This document shows positions 8,480 through 17,195 of a stretch of DNA of 64,000 bases, piece after piece (position 1 is the first letter of the stretch; each line of letters starts with the position of its first letter). The notes below the pieces were generated by a model. It was not told where the DNA came from, searched no databases, and worked only from the letters and a program-made list of their open reading frames with translations. Made by a program: the position numbers and the translations under genes. The stretch covers positions 626,001-690,000 of the forward strand of contig NZ_JABBGM010000001.1 of NCBI RefSeq assembly GCF_012927405.1. The letters are read 5' to 3'. Source of the DNA: Novosphingobium olei (lineage in GTDB: Bacteria > Pseudomonadota > Alphaproteobacteria > Sphingomonadales > Sphingomonadaceae).

Positions 8480-8812
8480 ATGCCCGCCCCCATGACCGAC
8501 GACACGCTGTTCCGCCTCGAAGCGACCATTGCCGAGCGCCTCCAGGGCGATCCGGCGGCAAGCTACGTGGCCAAGCTCCACGGCAAGGGCCTTGGCAAGA
8601 TCGCGCAGAAAGTGGGCGAGGAAGCGACTGAGGTGGTCATCGCCGCGCTGTCGGGCGATGCGCAGGAACTGACGGGGGAGGCGGCCGACCTCCTCTTCCA
8701 CCTCCTCGTCCTGCTGGGCGAGAAGGGCGTGCCGCTGTCGGCCGTGCTGGCCGAACTGAACCGCCGCGAAGGCACCTCGGGCATTGTCGAGAAGCAGAGC
8801 AGGAGCAACTGA
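8480..8812 (+). CDS. hisE: Phosphoribosyl-ATP pyrophosphatase
   Basis: Hydrolyses phosphoribosyl-ATP to phosphoribosyl-AMP and pyrophosphate, the second step of histidine synthesis. It is a 110-residue all-helical protein of the MazG/HisE fold. The metal-binding pattern is seen in KVGEEATEVVIAAL followed by GEAADLLFHLLVLL. It is separate from hisI, as is usual in alphaproteobacteria. The start may be the ATG at 8480 or the ATG at 8492 (106 residues), and neither has a clear Shine-Dalgarno. The last codons carry the AGGAG used by the next gene, so hisE and the HIT protein are closely linked. Confidence 0.93.
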   Translation: MPAPMTDDTLFRLEATIAERLQGDPAASYVAKLHGKGLGKIAQKVGEEATEVVIAALSGDAQELTGEAADLLFHLLVLLGEKGVPLSAVLAELNRREGTSGIVEKQSRSN

Positions 8813-8813
8813 C

Positions 8814-9191
8814 ATGGCAGTCGACGCCACCCAGCCCTACGACGACCAGAACATCTTCGCCAGGATCCTGCGCGGCGAGATTCCCTCGCGCAAGGTCTAC
8901 GAAGACGACTTCAGCCTCGCCTTCCACGACATCAACCCGCAGTCGCCCACGCACATCCTGGTGATCCCCAAGGGCGCCTACGTCAGCTGGGACGATTTCA
9001 CCGCCAAGGCCTCCGACGCCGAAATCGCGGGCTTCGTCCGCGCGGTGGGGCATGTCGCGCGCGATGCCGGGCTGGTCGCGCCGGGCTATCGCCTGCTCGC
9101 CAACACCGGCACGCACAGCCACCAGGAAGTGCCGCACCTGCACGTGCACATCATGGCGGGTCGTCCGCTCGGGCCGCTGCTCGCCCGTTAA
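8814..9191 (+). CDS. HIT-family nucleotide-binding hydrolase
   Basis: A 125-residue histidine-triad protein. The HxHxHxx motif is in PHLHVHIMAGRP near the C-terminus, and the family pattern IPSRKVYED...AFHDINPQSPTHILVIPK is in the N-terminal half. HINT-type enzymes hydrolyse aminoacyl- or phosphoramidate-nucleotide bonds, and their cellular substrates are often uncertain. The ATG at 8814 lies one base after the hisE stop, with AGGAGC seven bases upstream, so it is almost certainly in the his transcript. That hisE-HIT arrangement is common in alphaproteobacteria. It ends about 85 bases before the ybgC-tol cluster. Confidence 0.92.
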   Translation: MAVDATQPYDDQNIFARILRGEIPSRKVYEDDFSLAFHDINPQSPTHILVIPKGAYVSWDDFTAKASDAEIAGFVRAVGHVARDAGLVAPGYRLLANTGTHSHQEVPHLHVHIMAGRPLGPLLAR

Positions 9192-9275
9192 GCGGCAAGA
9201 GGGCGGAATTACGCGAGAAAATCGTTAACGCGTCCTTGCCCTCGGATTCCCCGCTGGGCTAGGGTGCGCCATCCC

Positions 9276-9737
9276 ATGCTTGCGCCCGATCCCCCCGGCG
9301 GCCACTTCGACGGCCTGGTCCACCTGTTTCCGGTCCGCGTCTACTTCGAAGACACGGACCTTTCGGGCGTGGTCTATCACGCCAACTACCTGCGCTGGTT
9401 CGAACGCGCCCGGTCCGACATGCTGCGCGTGCTCGGCATAGAACAGCGCGCCGCGCACGATGCGGGCGAGGGCGCCTATGCCGTGACCGAGCTTGCCCTG
9501 CGCTATCTCCGCCCGGCGAAGCTCGACGATGCCGTGTTCGTCGCCAGCCGCGTGACCGAAGTCACTCCCGCCACCTGCCGCATCGTTCAGCAGGCATACA
9601 GGGGCGAAACGCTGCTTTGCAGCGCCGAGGTGCGCGTCGCCTTCGTCGCGCCCAACGGCCGTCCGCGTCGCCAGCCGGCGGCGTGGGTCGCCGCGTTCCA
9701 GACCGTACTCAACCAGGAAGGCCTTTCCCCCGCATGA
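9276..9737 (+). CDS. ybgC: Acyl-CoA thioesterase of the Tol-Pal cluster (YbgC)
   Basis: Hot-dog-fold thioesterase of 153 residues. The family signature FEDTDLSGVVYHANYLRWFERAR carries the catalytic Asp, and it sits as first gene before tolQ, the typical ybgC place. The enzyme hydrolyses acyl-CoA or acyl-ACP thioesters and is thought to act at the membrane with phospholipid synthesis. The start at 9276 is taken as the first ATG, and a GTG at 9264 is possible. Its stop overlaps the tolQ start in ATGA (9734-9737), which indicates translational coupling. Confidence 0.93.
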   Translation: MLAPDPPGGHFDGLVHLFPVRVYFEDTDLSGVVYHANYLRWFERARSDMLRVLGIEQRAAHDAGEGAYAVTELALRYLRPAKLDDAVFVASRVTEVTPATCRIVQQAYRGETLLCSAEVRVAFVAPNGRPRRQPAAWVAAFQTVLNQEGLSPA

Positions 9738-10435
9738 CCTTCGATCTGCTCGCCGCCGGCGCCGCCGCCGCGCCCACCCGGCTCAACCCCGTCGCGCTGT
9801 TCCTCCACGCCGACATCGTCGTGCAGATCGTGATGGGCGCGCTCGTGCTGGCAAGCGTCTGGGTCTGGACGATCATCATCGGCTTCTCGCTGCGCATGAT
9901 CGGCGTCACCCGCCGCTGCGACGCCTACGAAGAGGAATTCTGGGACGCGCGCGACATCGACGCCTTCCAGAAGGCGAACAAGGGCAAGGACATTCCCTCG
10001 GCCCGCATCGTCACCGCCGCGCTCGGCGAGTGGCGCCGCTCCACCGCCGGCCAGACGATCGACCGCGAAGGCACGCGCCAGCGGCTCACCATCGCGATGG
10101 AAGATGCCGTGGTGGTGGAAAGCGAAAAGCTGTCGAACCGGTTGAACTTCCTCGCCACGGTCGGCTCGGTCGCGCCCTTCGTCGGGCTGTTCGGCACCGT
10201 GTGGGGCATCATGGACAGCTTCTTCAACATCGGCGCGCAGCAGAATTCCTCGCTCGCCGTGGTGGCGCCCGGCATTTCGGAAGCGCTGTTCGCTACCGCC
10301 ATCGGCCTGTTCGCGGCGATCCCCTCGGTCATCGCCTACAACCGCTTCTCGCACCGCGTGAACCGCTTCGAAGGCCGCCTGTTCCGCTTCGCCGACCGTT
10401 TCCACGCGACCTTGAGCCGCGAGCTGGAGCAGTAA
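9734..10435 (+). CDS. tolQ: Tol-Pal system proton channel subunit TolQ
   Basis: Inner-membrane protein of 233 residues with three membrane segments: one near 30-52 (VMGALVLASVWVWTIIIGF) and two in the second half (LATVGSVAPFVGLFGTVWGIM and SEALFATAIGLFAAIPSVIAYN). With TolR it forms the proton-driven motor that energises TolA and helps outer-membrane constriction at division. The conserved GTVWGIM and ATAIGL regions, which line the proton path in TolQ/ExbB/MotA, are intact. The start overlaps the ybgC stop by four bases. tolR follows after four bases. Confidence 0.96.
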   Translation: MTFDLLAAGAAAAPTRLNPVALFLHADIVVQIVMGALVLASVWVWTIIIGFSLRMIGVTRRCDAYEEEFWDARDIDAFQKANKGKDIPSARIVTAALGEWRRSTAGQTIDREGTRQRLTIAMEDAVVVESEKLSNRLNFLATVGSVAPFVGLFGTVWGIMDSFFNIGAQQNSSLAVVAPGISEALFATAIGLFAAIPSVIAYNRFSHRVNRFEGRLFRFADRFHATLSRELEQ

Positions 10436-10439
10436 GCCG

Positions 10440-10898
<459 letters not shown>

Positions 10899-10902
10899 CG
10901 CC

Positions 10903-11910
10903 ATGGCGATGCGTGGCGAAAGCACATCGGGCATGACTCGCGAGGAGCGGCTGGCGCTCGGCCTCGCGCTCGTCGCGCATGTCGCGCTGATCGCGGCGCT
11001 CACGCTCTCGCCTCCGGGAAAGGACATCGCCCCGCCGCCCGAACGGATGACGATCACCTTTTCGGACGAGATCGCCGACAAGTCGACCTCGCCCGATCCG
11101 AACGCGCAGGCCGCGCCCGACGTCGCGCCGCAGCTGGGCGAGCCTGCCCCGCTCGCACAGCCCGAGCCGCAACCGCAAGAAGCGCAGCCGGCGCCGCCGC
11201 AGCCCGCCCCGCTGCCCCAGCCGCCCAGGCTGCAGCCCCAGCCAAAGCCACTGCCAAAGCCGCAGCCCGCACCGGCAAGGCCCGCGCCCGCACCACGCCC
11301 GCAACCGGCGCCGCCCCGGCCCGCTCCGGCGCAGCCAAAGCCCGCCCCGGCCAGGCCCCAGCCCCAACCCCAGCCCCAGCCAGCAAGGCCCGCACAGCCC
11401 AAGCCCACTGTGGCCAAGCCTACGCAGGCCAGGCCAACCCCGGCCAAGCCCTCCGCCGCAGGCAACGAAGCGCCGCGCCGCCGGCCCGACGCGCCCACCG
11501 GCGGCAGCCGCATCGGCAGCGATTTCCTGCAGGGCATTCCCGGCTCGACCGCGCCCGGCACGGCGAAGACCCCGCCTGCACAGGCCGTGGGGCCAGAGGT
11601 CAAGTCGGCGCTGGTCGGTGCGATCTCGCGCCAGATCAAGCCGCACTGGGCCGCCCCGCAGGGCGTCGATGTCGAAAAGCTGGTCACCGTGCTCGCCTGG
11701 GAACTCAATCCCGATGGCAGCCTTGCCGGAAAGCCGGTGGTCGTTTCGCAGACCGGGCTGACCGACGCCAACCGGCCGCAGGCCGCGCGCCATGCCGAAC
11801 AGGCCATCCGTGCCGTTCAGCTCGCCGCGCCGTTCCAGCTGCCAAAGGAATACTACACCAGCTGGAAGCGCATCGCGCAGTTCCGCTTTGACAGGAAGTT
11901 GTCGCAATGA
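10903..11910 (+). CDS. tolA: TolA-like energy-transducing protein with Pro/Ala/Gln-rich spacer
   Basis: A 335-residue protein anchored by one N-terminal membrane segment (about residues 15-35, LGLALVAHVALIAALTL). A long periplasmic spacer follows at about 65-185, made almost wholly of Pro, Ala, Gln and Lys, and then a compact C-terminal domain (SALVGAISRQIKPHWAAPQG onward) of the TonB/TolA C-terminal type. The position between tolR and tolB shows its role as the link between the TolQR motor and TolB/Pal. The spacer replaces the Ala/Lys helix of E. coli TolA with a PQP-type extended rod, closer to TonB. It overlaps tolB by four bases (ATGA at 11907-11910). Confidence 0.9.
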   Translation: MAMRGESTSGMTREERLALGLALVAHVALIAALTLSPPGKDIAPPPERMTITFSDEIADKSTSPDPNAQAAPDVAPQLGEPAPLAQPEPQPQEAQPAPPQPAPLPQPPRLQPQPKPLPKPQPAPARPAPAPRPQPAPPRPAPAQPKPAPARPQPQPQPQPARPAQPKPTVAKPTQARPTPAKPSAAGNEAPRRRPDAPTGGSRIGSDFLQGIPGSTAPGTAKTPPAQAVGPEVKSALVGAISRQIKPHWAAPQGVDVEKLVTVLAWELNPDGSLAGKPVVVSQTGLTDANRPQAARHAEQAIRAVQLAAPFQLPKEYYTSWKRIAQFRFDRKLSQ

Positions 11911-13316
11911 AGACCGCCAAGTTCGCCCTGCTGATCGGCCTCGCTTCCCTGCCGAGCCTCGCCCTCCCGGGCCTTGCCTTCGCGCAGGTCCAGCAGCTGC
12001 CGGCCTCCTCGGCCTCGCCGGCGGCGCAACCCGCGCCTGCCGATGCGGGCGGCCTTACCGGTTCGGTCACCGACGAAAGCGAATGGCAGGATCTGGGCAT
12101 CGCCATCCCCGCTTTCCCGACCGACACCTCGGTCGCCACCGCGGCCGAAGGCGGCAATACCGAAGCGCTCGGGCGCAATCTCGCCCGCGTGGTCTACAAC
12201 GATCTCAAGAACAACGGCCTGTTCAAGCCGGTCGGGCCCGATGCGCTGCCCGGCATCGGCTTCTTCCAGGTGACCGCGCCCTCGTTCGATTTCTGGCGCG
12301 GCCGCTCGGCCGAAATGCTGGTGCAGGGCTTCGTCAAGGCCGCGCCCGACGGCAAGCTGACGGTCGGCTGCTATCTCTACGACGTGGCGCTGGGCAGCGA
12401 ACTGATCCGCCAGGGCTATGTCGTCCAGCCGAACGAATGGCGCCGCGCCGCGCACAAGTGCGCCGACATGGTCTATTCGCGCCTGTCCGGCGAAAATCCG
12501 TTCTTCGACAGCAAGATCGCCTACATCGCCGAAACCGGGCCGAAGGATCACCGGCGCAAGCAGCTGGCGATCATGGATAGCGATGGCGCCAACCACCGCT
12601 TCATCACCAATGGCCAGGCCACCGCGCTCACCCCGCGCTATTCGCCCGACTATTCGAAGATCGTCTACCTCAGCTACCTCAACGGCTACCCGCGGATCTA
12701 CGTCTACGACATCGGCAGCGGGCAGCAGCGCCTCGTCACCGAAGGGAAGGGGCCGACGTTCGCCCCGCGCTGGTCGCCCGATGGCAAGTTCATCCTCTAT
12801 TCGATGGCCATCGGCGGCAACACGGACATCTACCGCGTTTCGGCGCAGGGCGGCCCGTCCACCCGGCTGACCAACACGCCGGGCATCAACGTCGGCGGTT
12901 CCTACTCGCCCGATGGCAGCAGGATCGTGTTTGAAAGCGATCGTTCGGGCAGCCAGCAGGTCTACGTGATGAACGCCGATGGCTCGAACCAGCGCCGCAT
13001 CAGCTTCTTCGGCGGCCGTGCGGCCACGCCCGAATGGAGCCCGCGTGGCGATCAGATCGCCTTCACCCACATCGCGGGCAACTTCCGCATCGCGGTGATG
13101 GACCCCAACGGGCAGAATGTGCGCGATCTGACCGACAGCTGGCAGGATGAAGCGCCCACCTGGTCGCCCAATGGCCGCATCATCCAGTTCTTTCGCACCG
13201 AACGGAACAGCGGCAAGACCGGCATCTGGCAGGTCGATCTGACCGGGCGCAACGAACGCAAGCTCAACACGCCGGTCGATGCTTCGGACCCGGCCTGGGG
13301 CCCGGTCCTGCCCTGA
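11907..13316 (+). CDS. tolB: Tol-Pal system beta-propeller protein TolB
   Basis: Periplasmic protein of 469 residues. A Sec signal peptide (MKTAKFALLIGLASLPSLAL, cleavage probably after AFA near residue 26) is followed by an N-terminal alpha/beta domain and a six-bladed propeller. The propeller blades show repeated YSPDGxxIVF or WSPDGKFI patterns. TolB binds Pal and is released through TolA during division. The start overlaps the tolA stop. A Pro/Ala-rich stretch of about 20 residues follows the signal peptide. A hairpin terminator comes after the stop, and pal has its own ribosome-binding site. Confidence 0.96.
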   Translation: MKTAKFALLIGLASLPSLALPGLAFAQVQQLPASSASPAAQPAPADAGGLTGSVTDESEWQDLGIAIPAFPTDTSVATAAEGGNTEALGRNLARVVYNDLKNNGLFKPVGPDALPGIGFFQVTAPSFDFWRGRSAEMLVQGFVKAAPDGKLTVGCYLYDVALGSELIRQGYVVQPNEWRRAAHKCADMVYSRLSGENPFFDSKIAYIAETGPKDHRRKQLAIMDSDGANHRFITNGQATALTPRYSPDYSKIVYLSYLNGYPRIYVYDIGSGQQRLVTEGKGPTFAPRWSPDGKFILYSMAIGGNTDIYRVSAQGGPSTRLTNTPGINVGGSYSPDGSRIVFESDRSGSQQVYVMNADGSNQRRISFFGGRAATPEWSPRGDQIAFTHIAGNFRIAVMDPNGQNVRDLTDSWQDEAPTWSPNGRIIQFFRTERNSGKTGIWQVDLTGRNERKLNTPVDASDPAWGPVLP

Positions 13317-13323
13317 TAAAGGG

Positions 13324-13344
13324 CGCGGACTTCCCCGCGTTTTT
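13324..13344 (+). terminator. Terminator-like hairpin between tolB and pal
   Basis: CGCGG at 13324-13328 pairs with CCGCG at 13335-13339, and TTTTT follows at 13340-13344. The stem is only five base pairs. It could reduce read-through into pal, setting different levels of TolB and the abundant lipoprotein Pal. Confidence 0.55.
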
Positions 13345-13406
13345 GCGTTGCCCTTCCACCGTGTGCCATGCACACTCCTCCCCCGTCTCGCTTCAGGAGC
13401 CCCCTC

Positions 13407-13925
13407 ATGCCTAAGCTGACCTCGAAACTTCCCATTCTGCTGCTCGTCGGCACCAGCCTCTCGCTCGCCGCCTGCGCCAAGAAGCCGCCCAAGGAATTGC
13501 CGCCCCAGCCCACCGCCACGTCGACCACGACGGAACCGTCGGGCCAGCCTGTTGGCCCCACGCCGGGCAGCCAGGCCGATTTCCTCGCCTCGGTGCTGGC
13601 GGACACGATCCACTTCGATACCGACCGCTACAACGTCGATACCGAAAGCCAGGGCATCCTGCAGAGCCAGGCGCAGTGGCTGTCACGCTATCCGGGCAAG
13701 ATGGTCACGCTCGAAGGCCATGCGGACGAACGCGGCACGCGCGATTACAACATCGCGCTGGGCGAACGCCGCGCCAACGCCGCCAAGAACTACCTCGTCA
13801 GCCTCGGCGTCGATGCTTCGCGCATCACCGTCGTCAGCTATGGCAAGGAACGCCCGATCGCGCTCGGTTCGGACGAGGCGAGCTGGGCCAAGAACCGCCG
13901 CGCGGTGACGGTCACCGTCCAGTAA
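13407..13925 (+). CDS. pal: Peptidoglycan-associated lipoprotein Pal
   Basis: Outer-membrane lipoprotein of 172 residues. The signal peptide ends in a lipobox LSLAAC with the acylated Cys at residue 23. A Pro/Thr/Ser-rich linker then leads to an OmpA-like peptidoglycan-binding domain (IHFDTDRYNVD, then LEGHADERGTRDYNIALGERRA). It ties the outer membrane to peptidoglycan and interacts with TolB and TolA. The ATG at 13407 has AGGAG seven bases upstream. It closes the tol-pal cluster. Confidence 0.96.
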   Translation: MPKLTSKLPILLLVGTSLSLAACAKKPPKELPPQPTATSTTTEPSGQPVGPTPGSQADFLASVLADTIHFDTDRYNVDTESQGILQSQAQWLSRYPGKMVTLEGHADERGTRDYNIALGERRANAAKNYLVSLGVDASRITVVSYGKERPIALGSDEASWAKNRRAVTVTVQ

Positions 13926-13937
13926 GCGGAACTCCAT

Positions 13938-13956
13938 AGCCCTAAAGGGGCTTTAT
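13938..13956 (+). terminator. Small hairpin with T-rich tail after pal
   Basis: AGCCC (13938-13942) pairs with GGGCT (13948-13952), followed by TTTAT. The stem is short, so this is a weak terminator candidate, but it lies 13 bases after the last gene of the tol-pal operon. Confidence 0.45.
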
Positions 13957-14050
13957 CGGCAGGGCGTCATGGCGCAAGGCTCGCTCGTGTGAGTCTCGCG
14001 GCAGGGCGTCCTTTCCGCGTTTTTCAAAAAGGATCGACAGGGTACAAGGC

Positions 14051-14584
14051 ATGGCGCGGCAAGGGCGTTCAAGCGACTGGGGCTTTCCCCGCTGGCGTGG
14101 ATACGGCAGCAGCCGCGAAGCCACCAACGTGCGCCTGTGCGATCGGGCCGGCTGCGATCAGCCGGGCAACTGTCCCGCGCCCAAATCGCCCAACAACCCT
14201 GATCGCTGGTATTTCTGCACCGCCCACGCCGCCGAATACAACGCCGGCTGGAACTACTTCGAAGGGCTGGACAAGGAAGAGGCCGAACAGCGCGAAAGGG
14301 CCGAGCGCGGCGAAGCCTCAGGCTTCAAGCAGGCGGCCTGGGCCGAATGGGGCGGATCTGGCGATGGCACCCGCAGCCGCGACGAACTGCGCGCCCTGGA
14401 AGTGCTAGACCTCGATCCCGATGCCGATTTCGATGCGGTGAAGAAGGCATGGCGCGCCAAGGCCAAGCTGGTCCACCCCGACGTGCGACCGGGTGACGAA
14501 GCCGCGGCCAAGGAATTCCAGCGGCTGCAGGTCTCCTACGAAGTGCTCCGCGCCGCCGAGGATCGCCGCACCTGGAAGGGCTGA
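14051..14584 (+). CDS. J-domain protein with N-terminal cysteine cluster
   Basis: A 177-residue protein with a C-terminal J domain (about residues 113-175): LEVLDLDPDADFDAVKKAWR, then the His-Pro-Asp triad at 142-144 that stimulates Hsp70 ATPase. The N-terminal part contains Cys30, Cys35, Cys41, Cys56 and His59, spaced like a small zinc-binding module. An acidic helical linker (70-95, KEEAEQRERAERGE) joins the two parts. It would act as a co-chaperone delivering specific clients to DnaK. The client is unknown. It stands alone after pal and is followed by a structured intergenic region. Confidence 0.85.
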   Translation: MARQGRSSDWGFPRWRGYGSSREATNVRLCDRAGCDQPGNCPAPKSPNNPDRWYFCTAHAAEYNAGWNYFEGLDKEEAEQRERAERGEASGFKQAAWAEWGGSGDGTRSRDELRALEVLDLDPDADFDAVKKAWRAKAKLVHPDVRPGDEAAAKEFQRLQVSYEVLRAAEDRRTWKG

Positions 14585-14600
14585 ACAGGCAGCTTCAGGG

Positions 14601-14774
14601 CCAAGTTGACACACTCCTTGCATATGCAAGGGTTTCCTACATTTCGGCCCTTGCCTAGAAGAGCGCCCCTCGCTCTTTGAAACCCTTGCAGATCAATGCG
14701 CTGGCGCTCCAACATGGCAAACAGGACCAACGCGCGACTTTCGCCTTTGTAGTCTGTCAACTTTGTCAACTTGG
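14601..14774. repeat. Structured intergenic region bounded by short inverted repeats
   Basis: No coding frame fits here. TGCAAGGGTTTC (14625-14636) pairs perfectly with GAAACCCTTGCA (14679-14690), enclosing a second hairpin AGAGCG/CGCTCT. AAGTTGAC near the left end (14603-14610) is mirrored by GTCAACTT at the right (14765-14772). The right flank, 14748-14774, reappears with one difference as the reverse complement at 28012-28038. It looks like a dispersed element or a small structured RNA. Confidence 0.6.
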
Positions 14775-14777
14775 GGC

Positions 14778-15161
14778 CTAGCGCGGATGCCTTTTCGCCA
14801 GTGCGACCCCGGCCAGATTCTGCCCCCTCGGCACGTAGCGGACGCGTACCTTTTCGCCGCCTGCCAGCGCCTGGAATGCGGCGAGCAACGGGGCGGCCTC
14901 GGGCCTCGCGCGGGTCCGCCCCTCGATCACCGCGATCACCGCCAGCGCATCGCCCAGCAGCACGAAGTCGCTCAAGTCCCGCTCGCGCGCCAGCCGCAGC
15001 GCCTCGATTGCCGCGCGCCATTCCGCCTCGTGGCTCCCGCCGTGGCCAAGGTCGTCGCGCACGAACGCCTCGCCGCCGATCACGACCGCGCACTCCATTG
15101 TGCCGGGATTTGGGCGGCAGCCGCCGTCGAAGAACACTTTCACCCGCGCCGCTTTTGCCAT
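14778..15161 (-). CDS. RNase H-like protein, probably catalytically altered
   Basis: A 127-residue RNase H-fold protein. The first strand carries DGGCRPNPG with Asp12, a Glu lies at 47 in [12 protein letters not shown], and another Asp at 71 in LLGDALAVI. In RNase HI a fourth carboxylate follows the pattern Asn-x-x-Ala-Asp. Here the corresponding NLAGV (residues 115-119) has Val instead, so that metal ligand is missing. It may bind RNA/DNA hybrids, have reduced activity, or act as a reverse-transcriptase-like RNase H domain protein of unknown role. It is divergent from the pseudouridine synthase, with only 11 bases between the two starts. Confidence 0.8.
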   Translation of the reverse strand: MAKAARVKVFFDGGCRPNPGTMECAVVIGGEAFVRDDLGHGGSHEAEWRAAIEALRLARERDLSDFVLLGDALAVIAVIEGRTRARPEAAPLLAAFQALAGGEKVRVRYVPRGQNLAGVALAKRHPR

Positions 15162-15172
15162 ACCCGAAGCCC

Positions 15173-15742
15173 ATGGCCCGGCTGATCCTGTTCAACAAGC
15201 CCTACGGCGTGCTCAGCCAGTTCACCGATGCGGCGGGCCAGGGCGCGGGCGATGGGCCTCGGGCAACCCTGTCGGACCACATCGCGGTGCCGGGGGTCTA
15301 TCCGGCCGGGCGGCTCGATCGCGACAGCGAAGGCCTGCTGCTCCTCACCGACGACGGCCGCCTTCAGGCCCGCATCGCCGACCCGCGGTTCAAGGCGCCC
15401 AAGACCTACCTCGTCCAGGTCGAAGGCACGGTGACCGACGCGGCGCTCGACCAGCTTCGCCGGGGCCTGCGGCTGAAGGACGGCATGACCCTGCCGGCCG
15501 AGGCGAAGGCGATTGATCCCCCGCAGCTCTGGCCGCGCGATCCGCCGGTCCGCTTCCGCAAGACCGTGCCCGATGCGTGGATTGCGCTCACCCTGCGCGA
15601 AGGCCGCAATCGCCAGGTCCGCCGCATGACCGCCGCCGTCGGCCTGCCCACGCTGCGGCTGGTGCGCTGGCGGATTGGGGACTGGACGCTCGATGGCCTC
15701 GCCCCCGGCGATTGGCGAGAGGTTGCCGTACCCACACACTGA
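15173..15742 (+). CDS. rluE: RsuA/RluE-family rRNA pseudouridine synthase
   Basis: A 189-residue pseudouridine synthase that begins directly with [14 protein letters not shown] and lacks an N-terminal S4 domain, as in RluE (which modifies U2457 of 23S rRNA in E. coli). The catalytic Asp49 is in the family motif [17 protein letters not shown]. The C-terminal signature is [10 protein letters not shown]. The symbol rests on length and lack of S4. Other RsuA-family targets are possible. The start at 15173 leaves only 11 bases to the divergent RNase H-like gene. The stop is 10 bases before the S41 protease start. Confidence 0.85.
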   Translation: MARLILFNKPYGVLSQFTDAAGQGAGDGPRATLSDHIAVPGVYPAGRLDRDSEGLLLLTDDGRLQARIADPRFKAPKTYLVQVEGTVTDAALDQLRRGLRLKDGMTLPAEAKAIDPPQLWPRDPPVRFRKTVPDAWIALTLREGRNRQVRRMTAAVGLPTLRLVRWRIGDWTLDGLAPGDWREVAVPTH

Positions 15743-15752
15743 GGAGACTTCG

Positions 15753-17195
15753 ATGCAGCGGCGCAGCTTCGTGAAGACCGGTCTCGCCACGCTTCTGGCC
15801 GGCGCGGTTCCCGTGGGCCGGGCCAGCGCGGCCGACCTTGCCGGCGACATGACGATCCTGCGCCGCGCGCTCAACCTGCATCCCGGCCTCTACCGCTATG
15901 CCACGCCCGCACAGGTCGCGGCGCGGCTCGATGCGCTGCAGGGCGCCTTCGTCGGCGCCGCAACTCCGGACCAGCGCTACCTCGCGCTTTCGCGGTTTCT
16001 TGCGACGATCCGCTGCGGCCACAGCTACGCCAATTTCTACAACCAGAAGAAAGCGCTGGCCGCCGCGCTGTTCGACCGGCGCACCCGGCTGCCGTTCCAC
16101 TTCGTCTGGCTGGGCGATGCCATGGTCGTCACCGCCGATGCTTCGGGCCAGCTGGCGCCGGGCACCCGGATCGAGGCGATCAACGGCGAGAGCGCCACAG
16201 CCTTGCGCAACCGGCTGTTGCCCTATGTCCGCGCCGACGGGCACAACGACGGCAAGCGCGTCTCGCTGCTGGAAGTGCGCGGTGACGACAGCATCGAGAC
16301 GTTCGACGTGTTCCAGGGCCTGCTCGCGCCGCCGACCGCTGGCGTGCACCGGCTGGTGGTCCGCGCGCCCGGTGGCCCCGCGCGGCGGATCGAGCTTCCC
16401 GCCATCGACCTTGCCGAGCGGCGCAAGGCGATGATCTTGACCGACTCCGGTCCCGATGCCGTGGTCTGGCGCTGGGACATGCGACCGGACGGCGTCGCGC
16501 TGCTGACCATGCCCGGCTGGGCGCTCTATGACAGCAAGTGGAACTGGCAGGCCTGGCTCGACGAGCGGCTCGACAGCCTGACCGGAGCGCGCGGCCTGAT
16601 CGTCGACATCCGCGACAACGAGGGCGGTCTGGAGGAGCCGGGCAATGCGGTGCTCTCTCGCTTCATCGATCGGCCCTACAATCCGCCGCAGCAGGAACAG
16701 CGCCTGCGCTTCCGCACGACGCCGGCCGATCTCGATCCCTATCTCGACACCTGGGACGACAGTTTCCGCACGCTGGGGCAGGGCGCCACGCCCCTGCCGG
16801 GCGGGTTCTTCCTGCGGCCCGGCAGCGCGGACAACCTTACCGTCGCGCCTGCCGGCAAGCGCCTGGCGATCCCGCTGGTGGTGCTGACCTCGCCGGTCAA
16901 CAGCTCGGCCACGTTCCAATTTGCGAGCGCGGTTCGCACCACCGGGGCAGGGCGGCTGGTCGGCCGCACCACCGGCGGAAACCGGCGCGGGATCAACGGC
17001 GGATGCTTCTTCTTCGTGCGGCTTCCGGCGAGCGGGATCGAATTCGACCTGCCGCTGGTCGGCTACTTTCCGACGACGGCGGAACCCGATGCCGGGCTCG
17101 ACCCCGATATCGCGGTCATGGCCACTGCCGCCGACATTGCCGCGGCGCGCGATCCCGTGCTGGACCGCGCCGTCGCGACGATCCTCAGGCGCTGA
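15753..17195 (+). CDS. Exported S41-family peptidase (tail-specific protease type)
   Basis: A 480-residue protein with an N-terminal twin-arginine-like signal (RRSFVKTGLATLLAGAVP, processed near ASAA). The C-terminal half is an S41 (C-terminal-processing) catalytic domain: LIVDIRDNEGG, then VVLTSPVNSSATFQFA with the presumed nucleophile Ser, then TGGNRRGINGG. S41 proteases use a Ser-Lys or Ser-His-Glu arrangement to cut near protein C-termini. The first 200 residues resemble the helical and PDZ-like parts of the family only weakly. GAGGAG lies six bases before the ATG. The gene converges with the CCA-adding enzyme and overlaps its end by 11 bases. The substrate is unknown. Confidence 0.82.
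   Translation: MQRRSFVKTGLATLLAGAVPVGRASAADLAGDMTILRRALNLHPGLYRYATPAQVAARLDALQGAFVGAATPDQRYLALSRFLATIRCGHSYANFYNQKKALAAALFDRRTRLPFHFVWLGDAMVVTADASGQLAPGTRIEAINGESATALRNRLLPYVRADGHNDGKRVSLLEVRGDDSIETFDVFQGLLAPPTAGVHRLVVRAPGGPARRIELPAIDLAERRKAMILTDSGPDAVVWRWDMRPDGVALLTMPGWALYDSKWNWQAWLDERLDSLTGARGLIVDIRDNEGGLEEPGNAVLSRFIDRPYNPPQQEQRLRFRTTPADLDPYLDTWDDSFRTLGQGATPLPGGFFLRPGSADNLTVAPAGKRLAIPLVVLTSPVNSSATFQFASAVRTTGAGRLVGRTTGGNRRGINGGCFFFVRLPASGIEFDLPLVGYFPTTAEPDAGLDPDIAVMATAADIAAARDPVLDRAVATILRR

Noticed and set aside
11150..11460. Short tandem CAGCCC/GCCCGC-like repeats resembling a repeat array
   Set aside because: They are the codons of the Pro/Ala/Gln/Lys-rich spacer of TolA, in frame and with irregular units, not a CRISPR or VNTR outside a gene.
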